Positions 12,001 to 20,298 of a DNA stretch of 64,000 nucleotides are shown in pieces. The notes under the pieces are model-generated. The model was not told the origin of the DNA. It worked only from the letters and a program-made list of their open reading frames with translations, and did not search any database. Each line of letters starts with the position of its first letter. Positions within the stretch are counted from its first letter, which is position 1. Source of the stretch: Marisa cornuarietis (Eukaryota; Mollusca; Gastropoda; Architaenioglossa; Ampullariidae); NCBI GenBank assembly GCA_004794655.1, contig SMMW01000040.1, forward strand, positions 2,048,501 to 2,112,500, written 5' to 3'. A program made the translations under genes and the position numbers.

Positions 12001-15000
12001 GATGGGGGTACTTCAGGAAGGACCGCCCATACGGGCTATGTAAAAAAAGCTGTGCAGTCATCTAGTGCATCTGGCTGCAGAGAATCTGCATCTTCATGCC
12101 TTTGCCTTATTAGAGGTGAGAGCTGAAGTCGACATTGATCTAGTGATGTGGCGGAGTGCATTACTTTCACTAGAAAGCCCTCCACCTTGGTAGCTAAAAA
12201 GAAGTAGAACTTAGTCATGGACGGGATATGTTCTAGGCAGAGTGGTCTGTGATTCTTAATAAGACTTTGGAGCTCGTTATTATTGAAGGCCATAAAGCCA
12301 TGCTATCAGATACATTCCATCTTTGGCGGCCAATAGAATGGGGACCAATAGCCATGTTCTGCCTTGCTGACGACTTTTGTTAGCCATCAACCAGTAGGTT
12401 GCACTATCTTCCCTTCTTGGGATTGGAGGATGGGTATTTACCTCTGGAACTCGACAGTTCTTGAGCCGTTATCCCGGTCTCCTTTAAGCTTCTGGCCGGG
12501 CAGACATGGTATTAGCAGTTGTAGCTGGGGTGGCTACTATATCTGAGACTTTTGAGACACTCAGTTTTGACTTGTTGACAGTTTAGGGGTAATGGTTTAA
12601 TATCCCTTCAGATAATCCTGCTTTATCATCATCATCATTCCTTGCTACTCCTCGAGGAGCATAGGGCCGCAACAACACCTCGCCAGCGGACCCGGATTTG
12701 GGCAGCCCCCCTTAGTTGGGCCCATATGGTTCCGCCATTGTTTGCCTCGCTCTCTACTGATCTTTTCCAAGTCTGTTTTGGCCTCCCAACTCTCCTCTTC
12801 CCCTGAGGGTTCCAGTCAAGTGCCTGCCTGGCAATGGTGTCAGCTGGTTTGCGCATGGTGTGTCCTATCCAGCCCCACTTGCGCTTTTTGATGTCTTGAC
12901 TAGTGGCATTCTGGTTAGTAATCCTGCTTGACTGGCTCAGATTAGTCTTCCAGAACAGGGTCCTAGGAGAATATGTTACTCCTACTTCCAAGAGCAGGCC
13001 TGAAGGATGAGGTTACCACAGGATTTAGTGAGAGCACTCCAGAATTACCCCAAGGCCTCGCTCAGGGAGGCGTGTGTCGGTCCTTACCAGTGTGAAATAG
13101 AAAGACAAAGTTTTCTCAGTGCAATCTATTACAGCCTTGGGGTTAGCAGTAGTTCAGGCCGTTTATGTAGTGCTGCTCGACAGCAGCTTCCCCAGTTGGA
13201 AGGTTCGTGCATTGAGGCTTGAGCTGTTGCCACTATTCCAGCTGTCAGGATATGCAGCTCTATAGTTATTTCGGCTATAGGCTGGCGTTCTTGTGCGATT
13301 CGCTAGGTTCTACCTACGGATCTTGCACCCTATCCTGACTCATTGGTGACAGTTGGCTGGATATCAGCACCATAGCAGGAAGTAGATACGGCAGCTTGTT
13401 TGGCAGGTCCGATGGCAGCTTTGCATAATTCAGTCAAGGCGGCCTCACTCTACAGCCTGGCTGGATTTGGGGTGTGATTTCTTTTGTTTGTTGTTCACCT
13501 ATGGATGTTTGTAGGTGTTCTTACTAGGTGGGCGGCCACTCCCTCCACCTGTTAGTTATTCTCCATATAGTCTTGTCATCTGGTACAGTACAAAGAAGAA
13601 ATATCATTTTTGGTGGTAAAATTTCTTCCTTTGAGTACTTACCAGGTGACATGACAGCTAGCTCCCTCCCGCCTCCGCACAGTGCGTTCCAGACTCAATC
13701 CAGGCAAAAAACTCACTAGAGAGGCTCACTAGCATGACAGGTGGGATGAAAGGGGGCTGAGCTGAATTCAAGTCCTACTGTGTTGCACGGGTTTGGACAG
13801 CTGGATTTGAGGTAGCTAGAGGGTGATCTTCATATAATAATGTCATCTGGTAAGTACTCGAAGAAAGAAATTTTACTACCAAAAATGGTATGTTTCCCTT
13901 ATGGTAAGTTGCCGCCTCCTGCATTTCTTTATTGCTTCCCTAAAGACCTTGGGATTGCTAGTAGCAGTCTCCAGAGAGAGAGAGAGAGAGTGCATGTGTG
14001 AGCTTAATTATTCCTCAGTTTACTCGTTTTACAGGCACTGGTGGGAATGCTGAGTGGATTTGAATGTAGAAACAGATTCAGTCTTATTGGTCATTTGGCA
14101 CGTCTACAGAAGAAGACTCCAAGTACCGATTTGTTGCTGGAGCGCGGCCTGGTTCTGGCACTGGTTCTTTTGCTGAACATTGATCAGGGCAACATCCCTG
14201 ATGTTTGTGAGGTCCCCATTTTACAGACAGTGCACTTACTTGTTGATGAAGAGGTGAGCAAGTAGAATAACTGGAAAAAAACTCAGCAGACTTTTTTTTA
14301 AAATCTAGCCCAAGGAAACATCATTTTGTGGCATTAAATATATTGAAGGCTTTTAATTTACCTGAATACACAATGAGTTCCTGAGCACCTTTAGGATTTT
14401 GACACAGCTTAAAGCTTATAGCTTTGATACCTTTGAGTGTAAGGTGCATTCAACTTGATTTATAAAAAAAAAATACTTGTGGTAGGTTAAGTGTAACCAA
14501 AATTGCAAGTGGATTTTCCTGCTGCAGAATATAGAGGGATTAGACATTTTCCAACATTCAAACTTGTTGCTTTTCTCACAGATACAAAAAATGCCACCTC
14601 GGCTGGCTAGTCTTATCAGAAATGTGAAAGATGCCAGAAGCTATAGAGAGGTGCTGACTGCTCTGAATACCAGCTTGGCAAATATGAATGTCAGACTTTG
14701 CTGGTATCAGTGGCACTGGAACGAGAAGCGAAAAGATTGTTTATTTCCTAAAGACATAAAGTATATGCCTGGTGATGGAAACTTCTTCCACTTTGATAAA
14801 CTGCAGCATGGTATAAGGAATGTTCAAGTTGAGAGTTATGCTGTAAATGAAGGTGACTCTGATGACCAGGATGTTGAAGACATTGATGGTGGAGGCACAA
14901 CAGAAAAGGTAAGGTCCTATGTTGTAGACAGACTTTCCAATTGTTTTGGAAAAAATTTCCTTTGATAAGTTTTTGATTTTTTCCCCCAGATTTACAAATA

Positions 15001-18000
15001 GTATTACTTTCTGGCAATGAATTTAGTGTGTGCTTTACTGTATATTGTATTCACATTTTTAGCATATACATGTACATTTAAGCAATTTCACATGAACAGA
15101 TTAAAAAAGTATAAAAGCAACATCTGTGCTGGCAAACTGCTTCATTTGATTGAAGAAAGACGTGTTCTTGAATAACTTAACTACTGTTTACCTTGTATTT
15201 ATGCTTAGTTATTTCATAGATAAGTAGGTGTCAAAGAGTGTATATGTGATTTAGGAAAGGTAGGTATGTAGGAAATCAGGAATACTGGAATAAGGTAGGA
15301 ATTATTCCCAACAGAATATTATTTATTATAATTATAGTATCCTGTAATCAGAATATTTGTTACCAGAATGATTTTATTGAACAAGGTACATTTGGACACT
15401 AAAGTTCTGTAAATTCTTTTGTTATTTGCAGACATGACATAGGACATACCATCTGATGGCGCTTTAGAAAAGAAAATTAGTTTTTTAGTTTAATGTGTGA
15501 AATTATTAATGTTATTATTGCTTATAATATGTGCAGGACTGAAACTAAAGAGCATTTTAAAACATGAACAAAGCAATTCGCTAGGTTAGATAATAATATT
15601 AGTAATAAAACTCAGAAATTTTATATATTTCTTACATTCCCCTTAGCTCCAGTGAGTTAACACAGTCAGTGTATTTGCTTCTTTATACCATTTCTATCCT
15701 TTATATCATTCATGCTGTTTCTCATGTGACTTCATTTTTCAGGTAGAGGAGCTGGATGAAGATGAGAAAGTGAGTTACATGAAAAAAATTAAAGATGCAG
15801 CAGATCAGGAGGCACACAAAAAAAGTGCTCACATAATCTACAGATGTATTAAGTCATTTATGTTTCGGAAACGAATTCCTCAGCTAAAGAAATGGTGTGT
15901 TGTACAAGCTGAGAGGGAACTATTTGCTTCATCATTGATCAGTAATGCTATGTGTGGTGTCTGTGGAGTTGGATTTGAAAAGTCAGCAACAGGAGAGGTG
16001 GAAGAGAGTGTCATCTATGATGGAGAGGAGGAAGAAGAGAGAGAGAGTAGAGAAATGGTGCAGAAACGTATAAAACAGGAACACCTGAACTCAGAAGAGC
16101 ACAAGCGCAGTGCAGCTGAATATCAAACTTTTCGAAAGATTTACAGATCACATCTTGCAATGCCTTTGTTCCAGATCAGAGGCTCTTTGTCATTTTATCA
16201 GGTAAACAAATACAGGAAATTTTATCTTTCAGAATTTCTCTTAAAAATATAGCTATTTGTCTGAATTTTAATATTTGTATAGAATTGTTTTAGGATACTA
16301 AGGGATGTTTAGTTTTTTCTTTTTATGTGGTTGGTAAATTTTCGTAGCTTTTTATTTAATATGTCTATGCTCAGTCAATCAGCTGCTTTTGACCCTTTGG
16401 ACCATCATCTTCTCCATAGGCTTCATATGACCTGTGGTCTCTCTGGAACAGCCCTTGGTTGGTTCTACCTCTGTCTGCTTGCACCCAGTTTGTTAGAGTC
16501 CATGGCTTTGCATCAAAATGTGCTGCTGTGCAATATGGAGTGTCTCAAGGTTAAGTCCGTGGGATTCTATTGCTTACTGGCTATGTCCATTCACTTGACA
16601 ATGATAATTTCTTTATTTCGGTAGGCTTGTGGCCATAACCAATGTTGGAGAAGTGGGTGTAAGGGGAATTAAAATGAAAGTACAAAATACATAAATACAG
16701 TGTCCTTACTTCATTAAAATTACAGCATCCATTAATGTGTTATTTAACAGTATCAGTAATTTGCAAATTATTTGTTCTCCCTAACCTGTAGTGCTCTATG
16801 CAGATAGTAGGCAACATTTTGCCATAGATCTTTATATTTTGGGCACACGAACACAAAATATAACTCAGTCTCTTCGCAATTACAATTTGGGCGTTTTAAC
16901 GAAGCAATGGACAAATTGCTGTAATGCTGCTTATGGCAATATATGTTTGTAACTCCTAGCCTAAACCTTATTAGTGAATTTCTAATAGCAATATGTTTAA
17001 TGTCAATTAAGTAATTGCTTAACTTTAAAGAAGACTTAAATGAGCTGTAGAATGAAAATCGATCACTACTAGATATTTTGCTATGCCAGTCTTGCTCAAA
17101 ACAGTCTATAAGTCTCAGCTTAAATTCTCTGAAGAACTGCTTAACATTGCCCACCCCCTGAGATTCCCAAACAAATCCAAACCCATACTTATAAAGTGTT
17201 ACCATAATGTTGTTAACCCAAGTGACCTTGTTATTACTCTGCATATTTAGCAACATGTTTAACACTTTTTTGGGAAGTTTACTGGGGAGGGGGGGCAAAT
17301 TTACAACTTTCAGCCAGTATGCAATACATCTCACCGAAGCATTTACAAACAATGGGTATCTTCCACATTCACCGTAAATCATTCCATTTGGAGTTCTTAC
17401 TGTCATATTCAAGAAACGTTTCATTGCAAATAAATTATGTCCATCCACTTGGCTCAGCTCCTGACTTCTAGCTCAGTTTGCCAACTCCACAGATTGTTTG
17501 CCAGCTGATGTTAGCAAACAAATTACAGTGAATTCAAGATTGCCATACTTCGCTATTGTGTTATTCATGGTCTCACCCCAATATGTCTGAGCTTATGTTG
17601 CCCTACCATCCTGGCAGGTTTTCTCACTGTCCCACAGATCAGACTTGAGAGGTTCACTCATTCTCTTTCTCTGGCCCCAGTATTTAGGATGCCCTCCCTC
17701 TGTCTCTCTGTACAGTAGAGATGCTACATGCTTTCCAGTCTGGACTTAAAACCTCTATTCGAAATACCTACTGTAATCAGTGTTCGGTGACTGTTACTTT
17801 TTCCACCTCTTATCTGCATTGATGGCAGTGTTCACAGTGCATGTCTGTTTGTATGATTCCCCTGACTGTGAAGCCTTTCTGTGTCAAACTGCGTCATTTG
17901 TATTTTGTAAAACATGTTGAGCTCGCCTCCATGTGGGGGGGGGGGGGGAATGTGCTACAGTCGGACCTCGCTAAGTCGAACTCAAAGGGACCCAAAAATA

Positions 18001-19966
18001 AATTCGACTTAGGGAGTTTTCGAGTTAGGGGAAATGGTGTAATAGGCGTAGGTTAATCAAGGACAATATTTTTCCGGCTTAATTACTGTATTATAACCAT
18101 TTATTATACAGTATTATCGTTTTATACGGACGCATGTACTGCCATTTCCGCGGCACGTACCGCACGGGAAAAACCACACCGACACGAACTCTATTCAGTG
18201 CTCGTCCCGATAAGAGACTGACAAAGTGTAGAAAACGTATTTTTCACAGTAAGTTTGCGTGTGAACCACCAACGGTCCACTGGTCAAGTTACCACCGCCA
18301 CCGCCTGAAAGGATTGTCAAGGTGGGTGGCCATAAATCTTGACCAGTGATGCGCAGCCCGCCGACTTGAAGCGGCGGTGGGAAAAGTCTAGTGTCGGCCA
18401 GTTCCCCTGACTCGGTCAACTTCAAAGGGGGGACTGGTGTGAGAGTCAGTTAGTTGTTCACTGCGCAACAGAGCACACAACGAACCTTGTACACAAAGAT
18501 GAAAGGAAAATGGGATAAAAGTGTCTTTCTTGAGACTGCTTGGAACATAGCTTGGAACAGTTTGAGACATAGTTTCGTCTGGTTGGTGATGACTCAAAAT
18601 TCGACTAACGGAGGTTGGAAGCCAAAAAATCTTCGAGTTAAGGAGATCTAAAATATACCTAACAATTAATTTGATATAGGGAGGTTTTCGACTTAGGGAA
18701 GGTCGACTTAGCGAGGTCCGACTGTATATAAATCTCATTATCATTAGATATGCTTTGTTGGAGTATTCCTTCAGTCCTTTCATGCCTTGGTTATTTGGGC
18801 ATACCTTTTTATGATAATGAACTAAAACTCATCATGGTGAAAATGCCTCGCACTTTGGTAAACACTAAAAACAATTTCTCCATTGGTTTGACTATTTGCA
18901 TGCATGTGCAAGTTTATGATAACATATATTCTCTCCCACCTTCCTTAATTAAAGGCCACATTAAATGTAATGGATTCTATTGACTTTCAGGTGAAGAAAA
19001 AGTCAGCCATTGGGACTGAAGAACAGTGGAACCCTGTTTATCAGGATATTCCATATCACCTTGAAACCTTGACCACAATGCTGCAGGATCTATCACATAA
19101 GCTGCAAGAAGCCATTCAGGAGAGAAAGTGGACTCAATGGCAAGAACTTGTTGGTCTGTGTAAAACTTTACTTCAAAATCACTTCAAAACCTTGCCCCAA
19201 ATAAAACTTCGGTTTGAGGAGCATAAGGTATGATTTAATTGATTATGTTTACAGACACCAAGATCAAATATCTTTGATCTGCTTTTTAGTGTTCTTAAAC
19301 TGTCAAGCTACTCAGGCTATGTCTCAGGATGTTAACCTAATCAGATATTAGCTTTGGCATATGAACGGAAGTTTATTGAAAATAATTACAGTTCATGTTA
19401 TTTCTCCAGAAACATGTTTTTAGTATGGCGATTTGAATCTGGTAATAGATCTAACAAAGGTTATAACCGTTTCATTATGTGGGAATGAGCATAGACACCA
19501 GAACTTATTTCTTCCAAAGTTACAGTTTAGTTGTGTACCATTGGTTCCTATGAAAGGAACTATAGTAAAACCAGATGTTTATTTACAGACAGCAACACAG
19601 CAGCAAGCAGAAGCCAGGGAGAGAGACCACCACCACCAGGAGCAGTTGATGAAAGACATGGTGGAAGATCCAGATATGGATGAAAAGATGGTTCATGTGG
19701 TTGATCACCCTGTTCAGTATGCTGCACATAATCCTGCTGGTGAAGGTGGTGATGGTGGTCACAGTTACGGTCGTTGGCGTGGCTATGGGCATGGTGGGTA
19801 TGGCCGTTGGCATGGCTATAGCCATGGGAGAAATCGCAGTTTTCACCGAGGTCAAGGGAACTTTGGGGCTAGTCACTGGGGAGGACAGTTTGTCCAAGAC
19901 AGGAGAGGTCAAGAGGTCCAGGGACAGTTTTATGAAGGAGACCTGCCACCACGATTTCGGAGGTAG
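1..19966 (+). CDS. TRANK1: C-terminal part of a TRANK1-like giant protein (10 exons, 5' end outside window)
   Basis: Coding exons join in frame: (<1)3-284, 3154-3483, 5473-5622, 5833-5996, 7160-7316, 14035-14253, 14582-14908, 15743-16201, 18991-19227 and 19589-19966 (TAG stop). Every junction is GT-AG and all are phase 0 except the one after 5996 (phase 2), which rejoins cleanly at 7160. The product is about 900 residues and lacks its N-terminus. Visible: a Cys/His cluster at the start of exon 2 (RCYDDQFCPYLHE), long alpha-helical leucine-rich stretches, an acidic segment (EGDSDDQDVEDIDGG), a basic IQ-like stretch (IYRCIKSFMFRKR), a C-x2-C...H-x5-H zinc-finger-like module, a Glu-rich linker and a Gly/His/Tyr/Arg-rich tail. 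TRANK1 family members carry ankyrin/TPR repeats and a UvrD-like helicase domain upstream; none of those lies in this window. The family call is from remembered overall character, not alignment, so the symbol is provisional. Introns are heavily loaded with transposons. Confidence 0.55.
3..284 (+). CDS. TRANK1-like gene, first exon in window (partial)
   Basis: The frame is open from the window edge (S-Y-N before the first ATG at 12), so the exon starts upstream and the ATG is internal. It encodes a helical Lys-rich segment (MAGAMNLFVSKNEKKCNRLE). It ends at CAG before GTATTG, phase 0. A possible AG acceptor at bases 3-4 cannot be judged without upstream sequence. Confidence 0.7.
433..2600 (+). 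mobile_element. Degenerate DIRS-like retrotransposon remnant
   Basis: Decayed reverse-transcriptase and RNase H stretches lie in this intron on the plus strand: LQELDFHTNHQKSRLTPF followed by ELIHLGMHFHTN at about 1215-1415, and VMLLSDNSTVIAYVCNQ at about 1878-1930. The latter corresponds to the tDNttvvaYinkQ box of DIRS-type RNase H. Stops and frameshifts interrupt it. The ends carry an inverted repeat: aggaagaataactctgacca near 458 is matched on the other strand near 2550-2573. A TATTG tandem tail at about 2226-2243 suggests a later LINE insertion inside it. Confidence 0.55.
2217..2245 (+). mobile_element. Possible LINE 3' tail (AATAAA plus TATTG repeats)
   Basis: CAATAAAGATG followed by three TATTG units looks like the short-tandem 3' terminus typical of non-LTR elements that lack poly(A). 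No coding part is recognised next to it. Confidence 0.3.
3154..3483 (+). CDS. TRANK1-like gene, exon with Cys/His cluster
   Basis: 110 codons between a strong polypyrimidine acceptor (tttttttcaatttcag) and the donor CAG/GTAGGA. It opens with VQRCYDDQFCPYLHE, a C-x5-C-x3-H pattern suggestive of a small zinc site, followed by leucine-rich helices. Phase 0 at both ends. Confidence 0.8.
4280..4939. mobile_element. Foldback-like non-autonomous DNA transposon with tandem-array inverted ends
   Basis: The left end is a tandem array of a 15-16-mer (CCCCAGACACTTAAT/TCAT, about 7-8 units, about 4283-4389). The right end is the same unit on the opposite strand (GGGGATGAAGTGTCTG/TTAAGTGTC, about 6 units, about 4847-4935). 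The unit is flanked by a perfect 10-bp direct repeat CAGCATGAAT at 4270-4279 and 4940-4949. Inverted termini made of tandem arrays plus 9-10 bp target duplications are the hallmark of Foldback/MuDR-type elements. No transposase is seen inside. Confidence 0.7.
5473..5622 (+). CDS. TRANK1-like gene, exon
   Basis: 50 codons, phase 0/0, acceptor ttttattttcag and donor CAT/GTAAGT. It encodes a basic helix (SKKKPRWVHKLHKYALL) and then a hydrophobic segment (GGFVVLLARRHLDAIQYLH). Confidence 0.8.
5833..5996 (+). CDS. TRANK1-like gene, exon
   Basis: Starts after tttttttctttag with PDKFDPFESLIKF. The reading frame stays open past the end, but only the donor GG/GTCAGA at 5996 leaves phase 2, which matches the next exon (G/AAT GGC TAT). 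A GAG/GTTTTT donor earlier in the exon would break the frame. Confidence 0.75.
7160..7316 (+). CDS. TRANK1-like gene, exon
   Basis: Acceptor tctgattacag, donor AAG/GTAAGT. It completes the split Gly codon and encodes NGYMILPDCYVRN followed by a Lys-rich helix (LLEKLKMKRSQDLPLLHDRMK). Ends in phase 0, before the 6.7 kb intron that holds the DIRS-like element. Confidence 0.8.
8489..8650 (+). repeat. Left inverted terminal repeat of the DIRS-like element
   Basis: TTTCTTCTTTGTACTGTACT at the outer edge pairs with the internal complementary region at 13557-13602. The inner part (from GATCATCCTCTAC onward) pairs with 13700-13830. Confidence 0.75.
8904..9119. mobile_element. hAT-like MITE, copy 1, with telomere-like repeats
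   Basis: 216-bp unit with imperfect inverted ends (GGAACAGCTTTCTTAT and the complement of ATAAGAAAGTTCTGCC). It is flanked by TTAGAGCA (8896-8903) and GTAGAGCA (9120-9127), a 7/8 target duplication. It contains CCCTAACCCC-type runs and a palindromic TGACGTCA. Confidence 0.7.
10279..10497. mobile_element. hAT-like MITE, copy 2, with telomere-like repeats
   Basis: 219-bp copy of the 8904-9119 unit in the same orientation, flanked by a perfect 8-bp duplication GAGACCTC (10271-10278 and 10498-10505). It carries a longer CCCTAA run (about 10387-10432) and the same TGACGTCA. The 8-bp duplications place it with hAT-type elements. Confidence 0.75.
11690..11960 (+). pseudogene. DIRS RT/RNase H C-terminal fragment
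   Basis: Frame +3 reads NFPTLVRLFHMGSLCETCG, DKLPTFESPFADPLTWAVD, then VVSLSWEGTQGIDL. This follows the family pattern (..f..l...f..p.vDLFAtr.N.kLP.fvSp.pDP.A.avDAl...W). The DLFAtr residues are degraded and the frame closes at 12065, so it is not functional. Confidence 0.6.
12624..12918 (-). mobile_element. 5'-truncated RTE-clade LINE insertion
   Basis: The minus strand encodes the hallmark RTE C-terminus: KRKWGWIGHTMRKPAD, then ALDWNPQGKRRVGRPKQTWK and WAQLRGAAQ. It ends in a stop followed by a TGATGATGATGAT tail. An 11-bp target duplication TAATCCTGCTT flanks it at 12613-12623 and 12919-12929. It sits inside the DIRS-like element, so it is younger. Confidence 0.85.
13557..13655 (+). repeat. 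Internal complementary region (ICR) of the DIRS-like element
   Basis: Bases 13557-13602 are complementary to the left outer end (8489-8532). Bases 13608-13655 (GGTGGTAAAATTTCTTCC, GAGTACTTACCAGGTGACAT) are complementary to the right outer end (13843-13890). The two halves are adjacent here although their partners are 5.4 kb apart. Confidence 0.75.
13656..13890 (+). repeat. Right inverted terminal repeat of the DIRS-like element
   Basis: Inverted copy of the left repeat, ending near ACTACCAAAAATGGT. Its outer 48 bases pair with the second half of the ICR. Confidence 0.7.
13974..13992 (+). repeat. (GA)n microsatellite
   Basis: Simple AGAGAG run shortly before the acceptor of the exon at 14035. 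Confidence 0.8.
14035..14253 (+). CDS. TRANK1-like gene, exon
   Basis: 73 codons, phase 0/0, acceptor cgttttacag and donor GAG/GTGAGC. It begins ALVGMLSGFECRNRF and runs through a very leucine-rich helix (LLLERGLVLALVLLLN). It is the first exon downstream of the large transposon-bearing intron. Confidence 0.8.
14582..14908 (+). CDS. TRANK1-like gene, exon with acidic segment
   Basis: 109 codons, phase 0/0, acceptor cttttctcacag and donor AAG/GTAAGG. It contains aromatic-rich RLCWYQWHWNEKRK and ends in a disordered acidic stretch (NEGDSDDQDVEDIDGGGTTEK) that looks like an inter-domain linker. Confidence 0.8.
15743..16201 (+). CDS. TRANK1-like gene, exon with zinc-finger-like module
   Basis: 153 codons, phase 0/0, acceptor cttcatttttcag and donor CAG/GTAAAC. 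In order: an acidic start (VEELDEDEK), an IQ-like basic helix (IIYRCIKSFMFRKRIPQLKK), MCGVCGVGFE, a Glu-rich insert and QEHLNSEEHKR. The C-x2-C and H-x5-H pairs are about 40 residues apart, as in an atypical C2H2 finger. Confidence 0.85.
16325..16597 (+). pseudogene. LINE reverse-transcriptase fragment (CR1-like), broken
   Basis: The plus strand reads LSQSAAFDPLDHHLLHRLH, then MTCGLSGTALGWFYLCL, matching the AFDtvdH.iLL.rL....g..g.al.Wf box. In a shifted frame it reads YGVSQG-stop-VRGILLLTGYVHSL, the GvpQGSvLGPlLF box. It is interrupted by the inserted LINE at 16598. Confidence 0.65.
16598..17435 (-). mobile_element. Nested 5'-truncated LINE with intact C-terminal ORF
   Basis: A minus-strand ORF of 226 codons (17448-16768) encodes the C-terminal part of a LINE polyprotein: LFVNASVRCIAYWLKVVNLP, then a CCHC-like zf-RVT knuckle (CNCEETELYFVFVCPKYKDLW). 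The 3' tail reads AATAAAGAAATTATCATTGTC. The target duplication TATGTCCAT(T/C)CACTTG lies at 16582-16597 and 17436-17451 (15/16). The first codons of the ORF come from the duplication, so the ATG is fortuitous. Confidence 0.8.
17452..17830 (+). pseudogene. Downstream remnant of the older LINE
   Basis: The plus strand reads EFKIAILRYCVIHGLTPICL around 17531-17590 and later APVFRMPSLCLSVQ, resembling the C-terminal fKia.l.yk.lhg.aP.yl...aP..wN.lp region of CR1-like RTs. It probably belongs with the fragment at 16325-16597, split by the insertion. No intact ORF. Confidence 0.5.
17958..18724. mobile_element. Tigger/pogo-like non-autonomous Tc1/mariner element
   Basis: 767 bp with 23-bp terminal inverted repeats (CAGTCGGACCTCGCTAAGTC on the left; its complement at the right, 22 of 23 matching) flanked by TA (17956-17957 and 18725-18726). 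The subterminal ACTTAGGGA motif recurs several times. No transposase ORF remains. Confidence 0.8.
18991..19227 (+). CDS. TRANK1-like gene, exon
   Basis: 79 codons, phase 0/0, acceptor ctattgactttcag and donor AAG/GTATGA. It is mainly amphipathic helix with likely coiled-coil character (LTTMLQDLSHKLQEAIQERK). Confidence 0.8.
19589..19966 (+). CDS. TRANK1-like gene, last coding exon with Gly/His/Arg-rich tail
   Basis: Acceptor gatgtttatttacag; 125 codons and then TAG. It starts with a Gln/Glu/His-rich helix (TATQQQAEARERDHHHQEQ) and then a low-complexity tail of repeated Y-G-R-W-H/R-G-Y-G/S-H-G units, resembling RGG/prion-like RNA-binding tails. The tail function is inferred only from composition. 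Confidence 0.8.
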   Translation, partial: TATQQQAEARERDHHHQEQLMKDMVEDPDMDEKMVHVVDHPVQYAAHNPAGEGGDGGHSYGRWRGYGHGGYGRWHGYSHGRNRSFHRGQGNFGASHWGGQFVQDRRGQEVQGQFYEGDLPPRFRR

Positions 19967-20298
19967 AGGCATGCCTATGTCTGGTCCTTACAAAACAGTG
20001 ATTTTTGCAGTGTATAGAACACCAGAGAAGTGTAATTACTGTAAACTTTTTGTTTTCCCCAATTTTTTGTTTTGTGCTAACTTTTGAGCAAATCCTTTGC
20101 TGTTGCCTCCTTAACTGCAGATGTCGTAAAACAGTTTATTTCTTGTAAGCTCTGTTTTCAGATATTACTTTGTTATTTCATTGTTTTACGCTGCTCTCAA
20201 ATGCTTATTTATTAATTTATGACATTTCAAGACAGTATTAAATAAACTTATCAACATCAGAGATATTGGATGCTTCCTATGTATATTTTTCCAATAAA
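19967..20298 (+). other. 3' UTR and candidate poly(A) signals of the TRANK1-like gene
   Basis: A/T-rich non-coding sequence follows the stop. Canonical AATAAA hexamers lie at 20241-20246 and 20293-20298, and another at 21132-21137, so alternative 3' ends are possible. Which site is used cannot be decided from sequence. Confidence 0.5.

Larger units (their letters stand above)
8489..13890 (+). mobile_element. DIRS-like tyrosine-recombinase retrotransposon (decayed, with nested insertions)
   Basis: The left end (about 8533-8650) and right end (about 13700-13830) are long inverted repeats; for example CAGCTGTCCAAACCCGTGCA on the left is matched on the opposite strand at the right. An internal complementary region at 13557-13655 pairs with the extreme left end (8489-8532) and the extreme right end (13843-13890), the arrangement specific to DIRS1-type elements. 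A DIRS RT/RNase H C-terminus is readable at about 11690-11960 (LPTFESPFADPLTWAVDVVS followed by LSWEG). Removing the nested insertions (216, 219 and 295 bp) leaves about 4.7 kb, close to known DIRS elements. The recombinase is not clearly readable and no target duplication is seen, as expected for DIRS. Confidence 0.75.

Noticed and set aside
12635..12991. 118-codon minus-strand ORF as a gene
   Set aside because: Its C-terminal part is an RTE LINE fragment and its first about 24 codons lie outside the target duplication in the DIRS element; it is a chance chimera.
16768..17448. 226-codon minus-strand ORF as a host gene
   Set aside because: It encodes a LINE C-terminus with a zf-RVT knuckle and is bounded by a target duplication; its ATG arises from the duplicated target.
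19583..20087. Additional ORFs overlapping the last TRANK1-like exon
   Set aside because: Frame shadows of the Gly/His-rich repeat tail.
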